This document shows positions 8,817-16,970 of a stretch of 64,000 bases of DNA, piece after piece; within the stretch, counting starts at the first letter, position 1, and each line of letters starts with the position of its first letter. Location of the stretch: contig CAMKPE010000002.1 in assembly GCA_946414595.1 (NCBI GenBank), positions 1 to 64,000 on the forward strand. The letters run 5' to 3'. The position numbers and the translations under genes were made by a program. The notes under the pieces are model-generated. The model saw nothing but the letters and a program-made list of their open reading frames with translations, did no database searches and was not told the DNA's origin. The stretch comes from an uncultured Clostridium sp. (GTDB taxonomy: Bacteria; Bacillota_I; Bacilli_A; RF39; UBA660).

Positions 8817-9986
8817 ATGAATTTTAAAAGAATATTTTTGGTCGTTTTAGACTCTCTAGGGGTAGGGGAAGCACTTGATGCTAATGAATATGGTGATAAT
8901 GGTGCAAATACTTTAAAACATATAATGGATAATTATGATTTATTCGTTCCAAACTTAGAAAAATTAGGATTTTTAAATACAATTAATATGAGCGATAAAG
9001 AAGAAGTGGACGCTTATTATACAATAGCTAAACCAACTAATGTTGGAAAAGACTCTTTAACATCTCACTATGAAATGATGGGTATTAAAAGTACAACACC
9101 ATTCAAAACTTTCAATGAAAAAGCATTCCCAAGAGAGTTATTAGAAGAGATAGAAAAAGAAACAGGTAAAAGAGTTATAGGAAATAAAGTAATCAATGGA
9201 GAGACGATTATTAATGAATTAGGTGAAAGACACTTATCATATGGAAGTTTGATCATATATACATCATCTGATTCAACACTTCAAGTAGCAGCTCACGAAG
9301 ATGTAATACCAATACCTAGACTATATCAATATTGTGAAAAGATAAGAAAAATTACTCTAAAAGATGAATATAAAATAGCAAGAGTAATTGCAAGACCATT
9401 CACTGGAAAGCCAGGTAAATTTAAATTTACTGCAGATAGATGTGATTACGCCGTAAAACCTCCTAAAAGAAGTGTTATGAATTCATTAAAAGATAATGAT
9501 TTCAGTGTAATCTCAATTGGTAAGATAAGTGATATATTTGATGGAGAAGGAATTACAAAGATAGTTAAGTCTTCATATAATAATATGGATACAATTAATA
9601 AATTAACTGATATAATGACTAAAAAGTTTACTGGACTATGTTTTATTAACCTTAGTGACTTTGATTCATTATATGCTCATACAAGAGATTTAGAGGGCTA
9701 TGCAAGAGCAATAGAAGAGTTTGATGTAGAAATACCTCTAATACTAAATAAGCTTGAAAATGATGATTTATTAATTATTACAGCAGATCATGGAAATGAT
9801 CCAACATTTCCTGGAAACTCACATACAAGAGAAAATGTACCTGTAATTATATTTGGAAGAAGATTCAAAGAACCTAAAAAACTAGAGCCACTAAAAAGCC
9901 TAGCAGACATAGGAGCAACAATTGCAGAAAACTTTGAAGTTGAAGCCCCAGAAATAGGGGAGAGCTTCTTAGATAAACTAAAATAA
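8817..9986 (+). CDS. deoB: Phosphopentomutase
   Basis: The enzyme interconverts ribose (or deoxyribose) 1-phosphate and 5-phosphate in nucleoside salvage. The 389-residue protein has the alkaline-phosphatase-fold metal motifs FLVVLDSLGVGE near the start and ITADHGNDPTFPG near the end, plus DSLTSHYEMMG carrying the phosphorylated Thr/Ser region. Length matches the family. AGGATGTGA, overlapping the xerD stop, is the ribosome site. A terminator overlaps the stop. Confidence 0.96.
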   Translation: MNFKRIFLVVLDSLGVGEALDANEYGDNGANTLKHIMDNYDLFVPNLEKLGFLNTINMSDKEEVDAYYTIAKPTNVGKDSLTSHYEMMGIKSTTPFKTFNEKAFPRELLEEIEKETGKRVIGNKVINGETIINELGERHLSYGSLIIYTSSDSTLQVAAHEDVIPIPRLYQYCEKIRKITLKDEYKIARVIARPFTGKPGKFKFTADRCDYAVKPPKRSVMNSLKDNDFSVISIGKISDIFDGEGITKIVKSSYNNMDTINKLTDIMTKKFTGLCFINLSDFDSLYAHTRDLEGYARAIEEFDVEIPLILNKLENDDLLIITADHGNDPTFPGNSHTRENVPVIIFGRRFKEPKKLEPLKSLADIGATIAENFEVEAPEIGESFLDKLK

Positions 9987-10008
9987 ACAACAGTAATGTT
10001 GTTTTTTT
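9986..10008 (+). terminator. deoB terminator
   Basis: AACAAC (9986-9991) pairs with GTTGTT (9998-10003) around a six-base loop and runs into a T tract. It begins on the last base of the deoB stop codon. Confidence 0.7.
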
Positions 10009-10055
10009 ATGTCCTAAATGATATTATTATATATGTATAAATATGGAGAATAAAT

Positions 10056-11288
10056 ATGGTAGTAACAATATTAATAATCTTAACAAATATAATATTTACT
10101 TTATATTATAATTCTAAGAAAAAGAAATATATAAATGATTATGATAAAGAAAAGGATTACTTTGTTAAAAAGAAAGTATTTAAGATAATTGAATATACAA
10201 ATATAGCTAATTTATTAGTATATGCATTATATATTACTTTAACTCTATTAAGTGATTATGTAGATATATTACATATATCTCTAACTTTATTAGAAGCCCT
10301 TTCTTTTGCATATTTCATGACTAATTATAAGAAAGTAGATAAAAGATTAAAGATAATAGATAAGAAGTTATTTAATAATGGTGATATTCTATTTATTATA
10401 TGTTTAATAGTAATATCTATTACTGAAAAACTAAATTATAACGGAATACATAATTATATATTTGAAGCTTTAAATATGGTATTACTTCTTGCTAGTTTAG
10501 TTCTTTTAGCAGCATCCCTATTATCATATAAAGGATATATATGTTATCAAGTTAAAGGAAAAGATTATCTAGAAGATATTAAATTTGCAACAAAAATTCA
10601 AATAAGTAAGATAATTAATTATTTTGTATATATTGTTGTATATGTCCTATTTGTATTAATTAATTTTAATTATATATATTTCTTATATGCAATAATTGCA
10701 CTTATCTTACTATATGTAATTAAACGTAAGATAGAGAAAGTAGGGGACCAGTCAAATAGATTATACCAAACAATTACTATTGCTAATGAAATGCCTGGTG
10801 TATATTATGCTTATTACTTCTTAAAAGATGTTTATTTGATAAGAAAATTATTAATTATACTAATTGGATTAATAGTATCATTAATAAGTTATTATGGCTT
10901 AGGAGAAGGGGAGCTATGTTATACAGCATTTGCTATATATAACCTACTACTCTATGTTATCTTATATGATAAGTACAGAATGATTAAGTATACATTTGCC
11001 TTAAATCATAAATTAATAGATAAGAAAAAATATTCTATAATAGAAACTAAAAAAGTATCTTATGTAGATACAATTAATATTGGTAATGTTAAATTATACA
11101 AACTAATAGTTGCAGATACAATTGTATATGAATCTAATATAATATTATTTGATCCAGAATTATTAGTACAAGATATAGATATAAGAATAAATAAAAGTAA
11201 TATAGAAGATTATATATTTATAGAAAGATATCTATATTGTGATCCTTATGATGATATAGACGAAGAAGAAGAGGAGGAAGAAGAATAA
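10056..11288 (+). CDS. Polytopic membrane protein of unknown function with acidic tail
   Basis: I do not recognise this 410-residue protein. It has about nine hydrophobic segments (roughly residues 1-17, 47-65, 70-88, 106-124, 130-153, 188-206, 208-225, 260-283 and 287-305). A soluble C-terminal part of about 90 residues ends in DDIDEEEEEEEE. Lys-rich loops suggest a multi-pass inner-membrane protein. GGAGAA lies just upstream of the ATG. It is a single gene between two terminators. The Glu codons of the tail also form the 5' arm of its own terminator. Confidence 0.8.
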   Translation: MVVTILIILTNIIFTLYYNSKKKKYINDYDKEKDYFVKKKVFKIIEYTNIANLLVYALYITLTLLSDYVDILHISLTLLEALSFAYFMTNYKKVDKRLKIIDKKLFNNGDILFIICLIVISITEKLNYNGIHNYIFEALNMVLLLASLVLLAASLLSYKGYICYQVKGKDYLEDIKFATKIQISKIINYFVYIVVYVLFVLINFNYIYFLYAIIALILLYVIKRKIEKVGDQSNRLYQTITIANEMPGVYYAYYFLKDVYLIRKLLIILIGLIVSLISYYGLGEGELCYTAFAIYNLLLYVILYDKYRMIKYTFALNHKLIDKKKYSIIETKKVSYVDTINIGNVKLYKLIVADTIVYESNIILFDPELLVQDIDIRINKSNIEDYIFIERYLYCDPYDDIDEEEEEEEE

Positions 11289-11302
11289 TTCTTCTTTTTT
11301 TA
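11278..11302 (+). terminator. Terminator whose loop is the stop codon
   Basis: AAGAAGAA (11278-11285), which encodes the last Glu codons, pairs with TTCTTCTT (11289-11296). The three-base loop is the TAA stop codon itself. A T tract follows. Confidence 0.75.
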
Positions 11303-11874
11303 TCATAATATATAATGCAACATAACTTTAATTATAGGAAGTAGCATATTATATTAAAAAGATGCATAATTATACATCTAAAATACATTCTATATATTCT
11401 CTTATCTTTATTTTATAAGGGTTTTATAATATCATATAGAAATACAACTTATAATCATATAGATATCTAAAATCAATTTTAAATATTTATTTTTATAATT
11501 ATATAATTACATTATTATTTAATTAGATATGTTTTTTATATCTATTAGATATATTATTTATCTATTTTTAGAAATAAGATGATGTATTATTCATCAAAAA
11601 GTAAAAATACATATCTATTTTAGTACTACATCATACCCTATTATTTTCATTAATTAATAAAAGGGGAGTCAGACATATTTTTTTCTAGGGTAATATATTC
11701 TAATATCTTTTTATTTAATCATTTTAATTATTATTTGAACAAATAACTATATAACTATAATTATATCTATTTGATTAAATATACTACTAATTATAAAACT
11801 AACGAAAATAGGGCATTTCTGTGCCTTATATGAGCTATTAATCTATCTCTTCCCTAACCTATCTTTTATATATA
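11303..11874. other. Long AT-rich intergenic region, no gene found
   Basis: About 570 bases between convergent genes with no convincing open frame on either strand. Visible structure: ATGATGTA (11579-11586) pairs with TACATCAT (11627-11634) over a 40-base loop; a G-rich word GGGGAGTCAGAC near 11663; a small hairpin GGCA/TGCC near 11811-11824; and a weak promoter-like pair TTGAAC (11735-11740) and TATAAT (11756-11761) with a 15-bp spacer. A short non-coding RNA ending at the terminator at 11902 is possible but unproven. Confidence 0.5.
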
Positions 11875-11902
11875 TAAAAAAACAAGTGCAATGACTTGTT
11901 TT
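11875..11902 (-). terminator. Terminator of the XRE regulator gene (possibly bidirectional)
   Basis: AAAACAAGT (11879-11887) pairs with ACTTGTTTT (11894-11902) around GCAATG. On the - strand it is followed by seven T. The regulator stop codon (11901-11903) overlaps the arm. The + strand has a weaker T tract. Confidence 0.75.
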
Positions 11903-12668
11903 ATACTTTTCTTGATTGAATTTCTGCAATTTTTTCTAATACTTCTTTAGCATTTTCTTCATTAATTTCACTATATCCAAGTTCTCTTAATGCTTGTACT
12001 TTAGCAGTATTTAACTCTTGAGTTCTAGATAGTTTTTCTTCATTCTTATGTTCAATATCTTGTACGAATCTCTTATGAGCTTCAGCAAGTTTAACTTTAG
12101 AAGAACCACCATTATTATATAGAGTTAATCCTGAGAATAGAATTGCTTCAAATATAAACTGTTGATCCTGATTAAATGCATATTCATTAGGATCAGTAAA
12201 TCCCATTGATTTAGACATATAAGCGAGAATATACTTTAATTCTCTATTTGTCTCCATAGATTGAAGATAATGATATAGATATGTATAAGCATAGAAAGTT
12301 TCTTTAGATTTATCATCTGATAGTTTTTCTTTTAATAAATTAATAATATCAGTTAATAATTCTTGTTCTTTCTTACTAAATCCTTTAAGATCAGCTAATA
12401 CTTCTTTATCAAGGCTATCCTTAACACCATCATTAAGTCTAGATTCAACTTCCATAATATAATTACTATCTATAGGAAGATCTTTAAGTTCGTCTTCAGA
12501 TTTAATATTTAATAGTCCAAGTAGACGAGTTGACTTTTCTTTAGGCCAATCTTTAATACTTGTCATACCTAAATAATTGTATAGCATCTGTCTAGATACA
12601 CCTAAATACTTTGCAAGTCTAACTTTAGAAATACCTAATTCATTTAATATATCATTTAATTTATCCAT
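11901..12668 (-). CDS. XRE-type helix-turn-helix transcription regulator
   Basis: This is a predicted DNA-binding regulator of 255 residues. The N-terminus (LGISKVRLAKYLGVSRQMLYNY, split as two helices around residues 12-33) is a clear Cro/C1-type helix-turn-helix. The rest is helical and unrecognised, probably a dimerisation or sensing domain. The start at 12668 is decided by GGAGG eight bases upstream; an upstream in-frame TTG at 12683 lies inside that site. It has its own sigma-A-like promoter overlapped by two dyad sequences, which suggests autoregulation. The same words recur at a pilin promoter near 46.2 kb. What signal it senses is unknown. Confidence 0.85.
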   Translation of the reverse strand: MDKLNDILNELGISKVRLAKYLGVSRQMLYNYLGMTSIKDWPKEKSTRLLGLLNIKSEDELKDLPIDSNYIMEVESRLNDGVKDSLDKEVLADLKGFSKKEQELLTDIINLLKEKLSDDKSKETFYAYTYLYHYLQSMETNRELKYILAYMSKSMGFTDPNEYAFNQDQQFIFEAILFSGLTLYNNGGSSKVKLAEAHKRFVQDIEHKNEEKLSRTQELNTAKVQALRELGYSEINEENAKEVLEKIAEIQSRKV

Positions 12669-12695
12669 TGAAAATACCTCCAACCTTATAATTAG

Positions 12696-12724
12696 ATTTT
12701 ATCAACATTATTTGACAGTGTCAA
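12696..12724 (-). promoter_or_regulatory. Promoter of the XRE regulator
   Basis: On the - strand TTGACA (12724-12719) and TAAAAT (12701-12696) are separated by exactly 17 bp. The expected transcription start is near 12689, about 20 bases before the start codon. It is one of the few promoters in the window with a consensus -35. Confidence 0.8.
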
Positions 12725-12735
12725 GTGTAAACTTG
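12712..12735. promoter_or_regulatory. Two adjacent operator-like dyads at the XRE promoter
   Basis: TTGACAGTGTCAA (12712-12724) is a 13-bp palindrome around a central G and covers the -35 box. CAAGTGTAAACTTG (12722-12735) is a second dyad (CAAGT, four bases, ACTTG). Their centres are about 10.5 bp apart, one helical turn. The position over the -35 suggests repression, most simply by the adjacent regulator itself. Confidence 0.55.
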
Positions 12736-13845
12736 TTACAAAAGATACCATAATTTCTTATCATTTTTTCTGACTTCTTTAATAAGACCTCCACCAATAC
12801 ATTTATCATCTAAATATAGTACACATGCTTGTCCTGGAGTAACTGCTTTAACGCCTTCTTCGTATCTTACCAATAACTCATTATTATCAAGATATTCAAT
12901 AGTTACAGGGTGTTCTTCAGCACGATATCTAAACTTAGCAGTGCACTTAGTAGGTCTTAATTCGCAGTTAAAATTAACTTCTTCTACAATACAACTCGTT
13001 GAAATCAAATAATCATTATCTTCTTTAAAAGAAACATATAAAACATTCTTTTCAAGATTTTTTCCTACTACAAACAATCTATCTTTATTACCACCAATAT
13101 CTAATCCTTTTCTTTGACCGATAGTGTAGTACATAAGTCCAGTGTGCTCCCCTACTTTCTTATTTGTATCAATATCTATAACATCTCCAGGTTGATTTGG
13201 TAAATAATTAGTTAAGAATTGTTTAAAATTTCTTTCTCCAATAAAACAAATACCAGTAGAGTCTTTCTTATGAGCAGTTATTAAATCGTATTCTTCTGCA
13301 ATACGTCTTACTTCAGACTTATCTATATCTCCTAAAGGAAATAATACATTAGATAATTGATCATGTGATAATTCACATAAGAAGTAAGTTTGATCTTTAT
13401 TTGAGTCTTTAGCTTTCTTTAAGTAACCATCTTCCATCTTAGCATAATGTCCTGTTGCTATATAATCAGCACCAAGTTTTTCTGCTTCTTCTTTAAAGCA
13501 ATCAAATTTAATATACTTATTACACATAATATCAGGATTAGGAGTTCTACCTTTCTTTAATTCACTTAAGAAGTACTCAAATACATTATCCCAATATTCT
13601 TTAACAAAATCTATTCTATGAAGTTTAATACCAAGCTTATTACATACTTCTAAAGCATCATTATAATCTTGTTCTTGAGGACATATATTATTATTTAAAT
13701 TAGGATTACCTAAATAATCATTATTTATAGTAGAATCCCAGTTTCTCATAAATAATCCTTCTACTTCATATCCTTGTTTCATCAATAATATTGCTGCAAC
13801 AGAAGAATCAACTCCACCACTGATTCCAACAATAACTTTACTCAT
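12736..13845 (-). CDS. mnmA: tRNA-specific 2-thiouridylase MnmA
   Basis: MnmA makes 2-thiouridine at the wobble position 34 of tRNAs for Lys, Glu and Gln, using sulfur relayed from a cysteine desulfurase. The 369-residue protein has the PP-loop SGGVDSS at residues 9-15 and the two catalytic cysteines C108 (PDIMCNK) and C200 ([10 protein letters not shown]), then the central and beta-barrel domains ([10 protein letters not shown]). The start at 13845 ([11 protein letters not shown]) has GGTGAT upstream. Twelve further codons are open upstream but are hydrophobic and lack a ribosome site. It follows spoIIM by 36 bases and may share its transcript. Confidence 0.96.
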   Translation of the reverse strand: MSKVIVGISGGVDSSVAAILLMKQGYEVEGLFMRNWDSTINNDYLGNPNLNNNICPQEQDYNDALEVCNKLGIKLHRIDFVKEYWDNVFEYFLSELKKGRTPNPDIMCNKYIKFDCFKEEAEKLGADYIATGHYAKMEDGYLKKAKDSNKDQTYFLCELSHDQLSNVLFPLGDIDKSEVRRIAEEYDLITAHKKDSTGICFIGERNFKQFLTNYLPNQPGDVIDIDTNKKVGEHTGLMYYTIGQRKGLDIGGNKDRLFVVGKNLEKNVLYVSFKEDNDYLISTSCIVEEVNFNCELRPTKCTAKFRYRAEEHPVTIEYLDNNELLVRYEEGVKAVTPGQACVLYLDDKCIGGGLIKEVRKNDKKLWYLL

Positions 13846-13881
13846 AAAAATCACCAACAATATTATATAATATAAATCCAA

Positions 13882-14493
13882 TTAATTAAACAAATTAACT
13901 AAAAAATTAGATATAAATCCATCATATAATGATATAAATAAAGATACAGTTAAAGAAATTAATAAAATCTTTAAATATTTACTCATTACTTCTTTAAAAC
14001 TAATTGGCCTTTTCAAGAATAAATACTTAAATAATTTTAATGAGAAACTAGAAGCATAAAACGTTAACAATAGAATTACTATTAAGAATAATATCTGATG
14101 AGGAAACATATGAATAAAGCTTATTAATAATCCCTTTAAACCATATGTAGATATTATCGACACAAAAGAAAAACCAAATAAAAATGACTTAAACATCATA
14201 ATAATTACAGATACAACTACTCCAAATATAGATAGGCCAAATAACCATATTATTAAGATATAAATAAAGTTATTAATTAAAGACTTAATAAATAAACTTA
14301 AATAGTCTTTATTACTAGATGAAAAATAATCTGTAATTTTTGAATTAATTAGATTAACATTATCTTTATTAATAAAGAAAATAAAGATTATACCAAATAT
14401 CACAGATAATAATGCTAGTCCAATTAATACCATATAAAGCTTCTTTTGTTCTTTTAAATTATCTTTTTTAAATACGTTCATTTTTCTTTTCAT
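13882..14493 (-). CDS. spoIIM: Stage II sporulation protein M-like membrane protein
   Basis: SpoIIM is part of the SpoIID-SpoIIM-SpoIIP complex that thins the septal wall during engulfment. The 203-residue protein has five or more hydrophobic segments (about residues 20-39, 72-98, 98-118, 124-150 and 173-190), and the central GLSIFGVVVSVIIMMFKSFLFGFS and HMFPHQI stretches fit the SpoIIM/DUF95 pattern. Length matches Bacillus SpoIIM (about 214). GGTGAT precedes the start. It lies upstream of mnmA and is divergent from a small peptide gene. SpoIID and SpoIIP are not in the window. Confidence 0.75.
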   Translation of the reverse strand: MKRKMNVFKKDNLKEQKKLYMVLIGLALLSVIFGIIFIFFINKDNVNLINSKITDYFSSSNKDYLSLFIKSLINNFIYILIIWLFGLSIFGVVVSVIIMMFKSFLFGFSFVSIISTYGLKGLLISFIHMFPHQILFLIVILLLTFYASSFSLKLFKYLFLKRPISFKEVMSKYLKILLISLTVSLFISLYDGFISNFLVNLFN

Positions 14494-14545
14494 ATTATCA
14501 CCTAATAAAATATATTAAAAAACGTATAAAATATTACAAAATAAA

Positions 14546-14575
14546 TAGACTTTTAATAAAGAATTATATTATAAT
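14546..14575 (+). promoter_or_regulatory. Promoter of the 30-residue peptide gene
   Basis: TAGACT (14546-14551) and a perfect TATAAT (14570-14575) are 18 bp apart. The ATG follows 18 bases after the -10 box, with GAGGTAG (14582-14588) as ribosome site. Confidence 0.65.
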
Positions 14576-14593
14576 TGTAATGAGGTAGATAAA

Positions 14594-14686
14594 ATGAGTA
14601 AGAAAACAATTAATATAGTATCAATTTGTCTAGCAATTGTTATGTTATTATCATTCATTGCAGGACTTGCAGTTATGCTAATATAA
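14594..14686 (+). CDS. Small single-pass membrane peptide (30 residues)
   Basis: The frame encodes MSKKTINIVS followed by a hydrophobic stretch to the end (residues 7-30, including LAIVMLLSFIAGLAVMLI). This is a positive N-terminus and one membrane helix. The support is structural: a perfect -10 box, a ribosome site at correct spacing, and a private terminator at 14713-14750, so it is a one-gene transcript. The shape recalls other tiny membrane peptides of Firmicutes such as DUF4044 proteins or the spore peptide SpoVM, but no real sequence match is claimed. It lies beside spoIIM, transcribed divergently. Confidence 0.65.
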   Translation: MSKKTINIVSICLAIVMLLSFIAGLAVMLI

Positions 14687-14712
14687 TAAAAAGAATAAAA
14701 GAAGAATAAAAA

Positions 14713-14750
14713 GGGAGAAAGTACAAGTTATAAGGTGTATTTTCTTTTTT
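14713..14750 (+). terminator. Terminator of the small peptide gene
   Basis: AGAAAGTAC (14716-14724) pairs with GTATTTTCT (14737-14745) with one G-T pair, followed by six T. Confidence 0.65.
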
Positions 14751-14773
14751 ATTGAAAGAATTAGGAGGTTAAT

Positions 14774-15646
14774 ATGAAAAGAATAGAAGAAAATCAAATA
14801 GAATATCAAAAACAAAACTCGAAGTTCTACATTGTAGAATGCGTAAAAGAAATGGATGGATCACTAAAATGCAACAATGTAATAGTACTTGAAAATAAAG
14901 ATCATCCAAAAACAATTAAATTAAATAATAACTATTACTATTTTGTAACTAATTGCAGTGGTAATATCATTCATGCAATAAATAAAAAGAGTCAAAGAGA
15001 AGAAAGAGAAATAGTATCATGTACTGTTAATTACGTAGATCAAAACAAGCTAGTAATAACATCACAAACATATAATGATGAACCAACAGAAACAACATAT
15101 ATTTCTTATCATCCAAGAAACTTAGTAAAGAGAAATCTATTTGATTATCGAAAAGGTGGCCGCCTATTAGGAATAGAAATACCTAACGAGAAAAAAGATA
15201 CAATTATAATTAAAAGATATAACAAAAAGATTAAAGAAGCTGATTCAAGATTATTTTCAGTAAAAAAAGGAAAGTTTATCTCCCCTTCTTTCACAAATAT
15301 TTATCAAACAAAAGAAACTGGTAAAGATATCTTAAGATTTGATGATGAAGTATATTCTAATAAAGAAGTAGATAAAAGAAGATATATGACTACATTAACT
15401 GGATTCATAACACTAGATGGTGTTATTGGAAACCAAGTATATGATAGTGATCTTAATAGACCAAGAGATATAGGTCTTAAATCAGGAAAACTTATGGAAG
15501 CATATAAAATGTTTAGAAATAGAGTTAAATTAGAACTTGATTACAAATTTGAAGAAGAAAAACAAGTAGAAAGAAGAAAGAAGAAATTTAGAGAAAACTC
15601 AATATTCCAACTTGGGAAAAGAGTTAAAAGAGATAGTGATGACTAA
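14774..15646 (+). CDS. Unknown soluble protein
   Basis: I do not recognise this 290-residue protein. It has no signal peptide or membrane segment. The first half is rich in beta-prone segments (KFYIVECV, NNYYYFVTNCSG, KLVITSQTY), and the C-terminal third is strongly charged and helical (FEEEKQVERRKKKFRE). AGGAGGTT (14763-14770), the best ribosome site nearby, implies strong translation. It is followed by a hairpin that also covers the start of the flippase gene, so the two are on one transcript unless that hairpin terminates it. Confidence 0.8.
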   Translation: MKRIEENQIEYQKQNSKFYIVECVKEMDGSLKCNNVIVLENKDHPKTIKLNNNYYYFVTNCSGNIIHAINKKSQREEREIVSCTVNYVDQNKLVITSQTYNDEPTETTYISYHPRNLVKRNLFDYRKGGRLLGIEIPNEKKDTIIIKRYNKKIKEADSRLFSVKKGKFISPSFTNIYQTKETGKDILRFDDEVYSNKEVDKRRYMTTLTGFITLDGVIGNQVYDSDLNRPRDIGLKSGKLMEAYKMFRNRVKLELDYKFEEEKQVERRKKKFRENSIFQLGKRVKRDSDD

Positions 15647-15652
15647 TAAATA

Positions 15653-15704
15653 AAAAAGTATCTTCATAATATGTCTTAGGTGGCATATGAAAGATACTTT
15701 TTTT
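15653..15704 (+). promoter_or_regulatory. Terminator-like hairpin spanning the flippase ribosome site and start codon
   Basis: AAAAAGTATCTT (15653-15664) pairs perfectly with AAGATACTTTTT (15691-15702). Four more pairs (15665-15668 with 15686-15689) extend the stem past a bulged A at 15690. Seven T follow the 3' arm (15698-15704). The loop holds the ribosome site AGGTGG (15678-15683) and the start codon ATG (15687-15689) is in the stem. It can act as terminator of the upstream gene or as a switch on the downstream one. Confidence 0.65.
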
Positions 15705-16970
15705 AAATCTACAATTATATTATTAATTGGTGGTGCTATAACAAAGATACTTGGATTAATAATAAAGATAATATCTACAAGACTAATTGGGTTAGAAGGT
15801 ATAAGTCTATATATGTTAATATTCCCAACATTTTCTTTATTTATGACTATATCACAGATGGGACTTCCTACTGCCCTATCTAAATTAGTGGCAGAAGATA
15901 AAAGAAATAATAAAAATTTAATATTATCAATTATTCCAATAACTTTATTATTTAATATATTATTAATGATTATTATATTTCTAATATCACCCTTGATAAC
16001 ATATTTTTTGAAAGATGAAAGAGTATTAATACCAATTCTATCTATATCATTTGTACTTCCCTTTGATAGTATCTCTTCAATACTTAGAGGATACTTCTTT
16101 GGAAAAGAGAAGATGTTTCCTCATATACTTTCTCTTATAATAGAGCAAATAACAAGATTATCTTTAATAGTTATATTTATACCTACTCTACTTAATAAAA
16201 GCGTTATAACGGCAGTTAGTGGTCTTATATTAGTTAATATATTAAGTGAACTAGTATCAACAATAACATTAATATTATTTATTAAAGATAAACATATTAA
16301 AGTAAAAGATTTTATTCCTAATAAAAGCAATATTAAAAGTATTCTTGATATATCTATTCCTACAACCACTTCAAGAGTTATAGGATCAATCGCATATTTC
16401 TTTGAACCAATAATAATTACAACATCACTATTACTAATGGGATATAATCAATCATATATTATAAATGAATATGGAATAATTGAAGGATATGTCTTACCTC
16501 TTTTGTTAATACCAAGTTTCTTTACTAATGCCTTATCAAGTGCCTTAATACCAGATATATCAAAGAAGTATATTAATAAAGAATATAAGCTTATTAAGAA
16601 AAGAATAAATAAAGTAATTAAGATATCATTAACTATTGGAATAATATCATCTCTTATATTATTTATAAAACCATATATATTTTTATATTTTTTATATAAC
16701 ACTAATCATGGAACTTATTATTTAAGAGTACTTGCACCTTTCTTTATATTTCTATATGTCCAAATACCTCTAGAAAGTGTATTACAAGCTATTAATAAAG
16801 CAAAGAATGTAATGATTAATAATATTATTGGAACAATTCTAAAATTATCTTTAATATTTATATTAAGTTTTCTTAAGATAGGATTATTTAATTTAGTAAT
16901 TGCAATAATATTAAATATATTAATTACAACTATATTACATATTAAAGCATTAAAAAAAGAGCTTAATTAA
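15687..16970 (+). CDS. SpoVB/MurJ-type polysaccharide flippase
   Basis: This is a MOP-superfamily membrane transporter, of the group that includes SpoVB and other lipid-linked sugar flippases. The 427-residue protein has about twelve hydrophobic segments. It begins MKDTFFKSTIILLIGGAITK, like the FLKGTLIL start of SpoVB, followed by the family-type GLEGISLYMLIFP and QMGLPTALSKLVAE. It is shorter than Bacillus SpoVB (518). The role, export of a cell-wall or cortex precursor, is inferred from family. AGGTGG is the ribosome site, buried in the hairpin described separately. It ends four bases inside the convergent AlkD-like gene. Confidence 0.82.
   Translation: MKDTFFKSTIILLIGGAITKILGLIIKIISTRLIGLEGISLYMLIFPTFSLFMTISQMGLPTALSKLVAEDKRNNKNLILSIIPITLLFNILLMIIIFLISPLITYFLKDERVLIPILSISFVLPFDSISSILRGYFFGKEKMFPHILSLIIEQITRLSLIVIFIPTLLNKSVITAVSGLILVNILSELVSTITLILFIKDKHIKVKDFIPNKSNIKSILDISIPTTTSRVIGSIAYFFEPIIITTSLLLMGYNQSYIINEYGIIEGYVLPLLLIPSFFTNALSSALIPDISKKYINKEYKLIKKRINKVIKISLTIGIISSLILFIKPYIFLYFLYNTNHGTYYLRVLAPFFIFLYVQIPLESVLQAINKAKNVMINNIIGTILKLSLIFILSFLKIGLFNLVIAIILNILITTILHIKALKKELN

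Noticed and set aside
11303-11874. dif site in the gap at the strand switch
   Set aside because: Compared by eye with the Bacillus dif sequence, no 28-bp match with both Xer arms was found.
13846-13881. Longer mnmA start with a hydrophobic N-terminus
   Set aside because: The extra codons cover the ribosome site GGTGAT and give a hydrophobic stretch not known in MnmA.
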